This document shows, piece after piece, positions 61,332 to 64,000 of a stretch of 64,000 nucleotides of DNA (the stretch's first letter is position 1; every line of letters starts with the position of its first letter). Where the stretch lies: the NCBI GenBank assembly GCA_018466975.1, contig CM031563.1:1240001-1304000 (forward strand), given 5' to 3'. Source of the DNA: Sparassis latifolia. Lineage: Eukaryota > Basidiomycota > Agaricomycetes > Polyporales > Sparassidaceae. Position numbers and translations under genes: made by a program. The notes under the pieces were generated by a model, which was not told the origin of the DNA, searched no databases, and was given only the letters and a program-made list of their open reading frames with translations.

Positions 61332-63975
61332 TCAGGCTACAACCTCCTCCGAGCCTTTTCCAGCACTAGACTCGCCCCGCGCGGCGAGTAACACGCTCTG
61401 CGCCCAATCCTCCGGCGCCTCAACGCCAATCTGAATGGAAGGCGTCGCTATGATCTGTGAGACGGCGGACTCCGACCGCGCCCGCGTCACAGGGGAAACA
61501 TGCTCTTCCCCGTGGAAGGAAATCAACGACTTCGAGCGGTTCTGATAGAAGTCGGCGATGGGCGTCTCTCTTGGAGTCATGCCCATTGGTGTTGTGTACA
61601 CCGACGGCGCGTACGAATCCGCGCGTACGTGCGTGTGCAGGAGCTGTTGCTGCGACTCCGCTGCTTCGCCAGAAGGTTTGGAGACATCCTCTTCCTTGTT
61701 ACTCCGCACATGGCTGGCCAGGTCGTCAAATTCAAGGTAGATAGGCGAGGATGAGATGGCCGTGTCCAGCACGGGTGGAGAAAGCGAGCTGCTCGGGAAG
61801 GCAGCTCGCGATGTCTCACCGTCCGTAGTCAGATCGAGAGTGGGTACCGAGGCTGCCGTCAAGGGCGGCACACTGGTCGGAGAAACCAGCCGCGAGACTG
61901 ACTTGGAAAAAAGCAGGTGCAACGAAGGTCGCTTCGTCCGCGCAGGCCATGTCGAAGACGAGGCGCTCGGAGTACTAGGCTCAGTACTGGCGGTTCTTAT
62001 CTGGGGGTACGAGAGAAGTGTGGAGGATTTCCGGTGGGTCATGGTACGCGCGGGAGACTCCCTACCAGAAGACGGGAACGGTACGAAAGGTCGGAGGGGA
62101 TCAGACGATCGTGAAGAGTTCATAGCAGCGGACACACCGTCCTGCGACGATGGTATAACTGTTACAGCAGCATCTTCTGATGAGGGTAACGGCGAAACAG
62201 GATCCTCATAATTAGTCGAGGAAGAGGATGATGAGTCAGCCGAAGTCAAAAGGGGAGGAATATGTGGACCGAAGACAACAGGACTGGGACTGCGAGTAGG
62301 GACAGCAGAAAAAATCTCCTGTGCAGAGACATAAGATGCGTCGTCATCCTTCATGACAGACATCGCTGAGATACGGGTGATGGGTTGTTCAGACTTTTGG
62401 TCTGGTTCCGAAACTGCCACTTCAAGAATATCATCTGCAGGTGCCTTGAAGGAGCCTTCGGGAGTGTCCAATGTCCAAGCTTCGTCTTCGGTGGTGGGCT
62501 CTCCGCTAGACGACACTTCTCCGGAGGTCATACTGCTGCTGGAAATGACAGAGGCATTGATGGAGGGTGTACCTTCCACCTCTTCGTTCTCAGACTCTTC
62601 AGGCACCTTGCTAATAACATTCTCCACAGGAGGCTTCGGAACGCCGTTCCAGATGCAGTCAGCCTCGCAGAGTACACGCAACAGATTCGGGTTCATGTTC
62701 AAACTCGGGCAGAAGACCAATAAGAGGTTGCCCATGGGCATCTTCGTCTCCTTACTATGGTCAGCAGTGGTCTTAATGAGCTGAACGACGGTGTATAGCA
62801 AGTCGCGGTTCTCACGGGGCAGCTGAGCAATGAGCCAGGTGAGCGCGTTCAGCAGCGATTCCGATACATTACGCTTCGTCGCGAAACTTGGCATTGCAAG
62901 CGTAGACAGCGATGGTGGCTTGCGCAGGGCGGGAAGACCGCCTTGTGGACCCGACGATAACGAGGGTCCTACTTTGCCCGCGACCTTGGAAGTTTCTGAG
63001 TCGATGCTAGTCCTAGCCTGCTCTTCGGCCACCATGGCGGATTCAAAGTATGGGATGAGTGCAGACGTCAGGATAGAGTCAGGTACTGCGACGTTACATC
63101 AGCGACACTGAACCGCAACGACTTTCATTAAGCGCTCACGTTCACGAAGATATGTTTTAAAGATGGAGGCCACTGCGTGCGGATCGAGATCTCCGGGATC
63201 ACAGATGGCCATATCGTAGTCGCCACCTACAAGAGTAGCCATCAGCAAGTATAGCACAAGCAGATAAACGTACAATTACTCACCGACATCGAACTCGGAA
63301 CGTAACTTCGCAACATGAGAGGAACGTCCGCTTACGCTACACACAATGGTAGCGCATCAGCTACCGCCATACCAACAAAAGTAGAGACAAGGCCACGCAC
63401 CGGAACAGGCCCTCCTCCTGCACGCCCCACTTCAGCAAATGCTGCGCGCACCGCACTGCGAGCGCAGGCAACCAGCGCTCCTCCAGTGGCCTTATGCCAC
63501 TATCGACGTCATCGGAGTCCTTCAACATCGACAGGCGTACAGCATCGATCGCAGTCTCCCGCACACACTCCTTGAGGTCTCTTCGGAAGACGAGACCACC
63601 AGCGACGGGTGCCCCAGCGCTGCTGAGGCGCGATCCACGAAGACGTGTGCCGAGACTGGGACTCGTCGGGACGAAGTGGTCAGCGTCTGATATAGAGGAC
63701 GACGTCGAGCTGATGCTTGCTGCACCGGAGAATGCGTGGCCCGTGCGACGCCTGAACTTGCGCTTCTCGCTCATACTGGGCTGCGTGGCATTGGATTCCA
63801 AAGAGGGCGTTGGGCGGAGCGAGGTATCCGAACGGCCCATGGAAGATGAGGACGAGTACCCGGAAGCAGTCGACGCGCCCGAGCTGAATCCGCCCCACAC
63901 ACGGCCAACCTTCTCTACTGCACGCTTCCCAAGGCCCTTTGCGATGCCGGCAGTAGGAGCGAGACTGCCAGTCAT
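61332..63975 (-). CDS. RhoGAP domain protein (Sac7/Bem3-like)
   Basis: Exons read 63975-63401, 63336-63284, 63226-63140 and 63085-61332, together 822 residues from the ATG at 63975. That codon follows an AG in a plausible acceptor (CTGCAG at about 63980), so an upstream exon beyond the window is possible. The RhoGAP core is complete: VFRRDLKECVRETAIDAVRL, LPALAVRCAQHLLKWGVQEE, then the arginine-finger loop GLFRVSGRSSHVAKLRSEFD rebuilt over an intron, DYDMAICDPGDLDPHAVASI, FKTYLRELPDSILTSALIPY and MPMGNLLLVFCPSLNMNPNL. The C-terminal 400 residues are Ser/Pro-rich and disordered with LRPFVPFPSSGRESPART. It should switch off a Rho-type GTPase; the exact target (Rho1 or Cdc42) is not decidable. 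It lies 5.5 kb from CDC24. Confidence 0.87.
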
Positions 63976-64000
63976 ACTGACTGCAGTCTGTCTAAAGAAC

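Overview
The window is nuclear DNA of a filamentous basidiomycete, most likely an Agaricomycete. Coding regions are GC-rich, and nearly every gene is cut by many GT-AG introns of about 45-65 nt. The gene families (CPSF73/Ysh1, SMC3, Ctf4, Cdc24, Tapt1, fused THI6, SUR7/PalI, small thaumatin-like secreted proteins) are fungal. I could not fix the genus. All exon limits below come from reading splice signals and keeping family motifs in frame by eye; no alignment was run.

Layout. 1-2145: C-terminal part of an EFA6/PSD-like Arf-GEF (+). 2998-5223: secreted thaumatin-like protein with a long Ser/Ala/Pro tail (+). 5810-9000: YSH1 endonuclease (-), divergent from a 91-residue coiled-coil-like protein (9110-9434, +). 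10079-13813 and 14395-16942: two large low-complexity proteins of unknown function (-). 17200-19282: DUF2264 protein (-), divergent from CTF4 (19660-23921, +). 24035-25543: mitochondrial transcription factor B-like methyltransferase (-), divergent from SMC3 (25674-30260, +), so two sister-chromatid-cohesion genes lie within 11 kb. 30452-31322: a non-autonomous DNA transposon. 31490-33962: TAPT1 family (+). 34238-36839: repeat-containing unknown protein (-). 37947-38680: SUR7/PalI membrane protein with a one-base frame break (+). 39184-40136: unknown 252-residue protein (-).

40280-43097 is a decayed segment. It holds a broken SNU23 (+) and a broken, 5'-truncated cytoplasmic isoleucyl-tRNA synthetase (-), convergent and still carrying introns. 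After it come THI6 (43413-45594, +), a phytanoyl-CoA dioxygenase-like protein (45696-47139, -), a frame-broken Crinkler/RHS-like fragment (47643-48469, -), a RAP1 telomere protein with a BRCT and three Myb-like modules (48599-51344, -), CDC24 (52621-55843, +, one-base break near the C-terminus), a GH63-like glucosidase (56575-60791, +) and a RhoGAP protein (61332-63975, -).

The strongest unusual items are the transposon at 30452-31322 (perfect 8-bp target duplication, 18-bp terminal inverted repeats, same-orientation TGTCCG/CAGG repeats near both ends), the paired SNU23/IleRS pseudogene segment, and the three-Myb RAP1. The window has no sign of a wholly new gene system. Two otherwise intact genes (SUR7-like, CDC24) each carry a single homopolymer indel, which warns of residual assembly errors.
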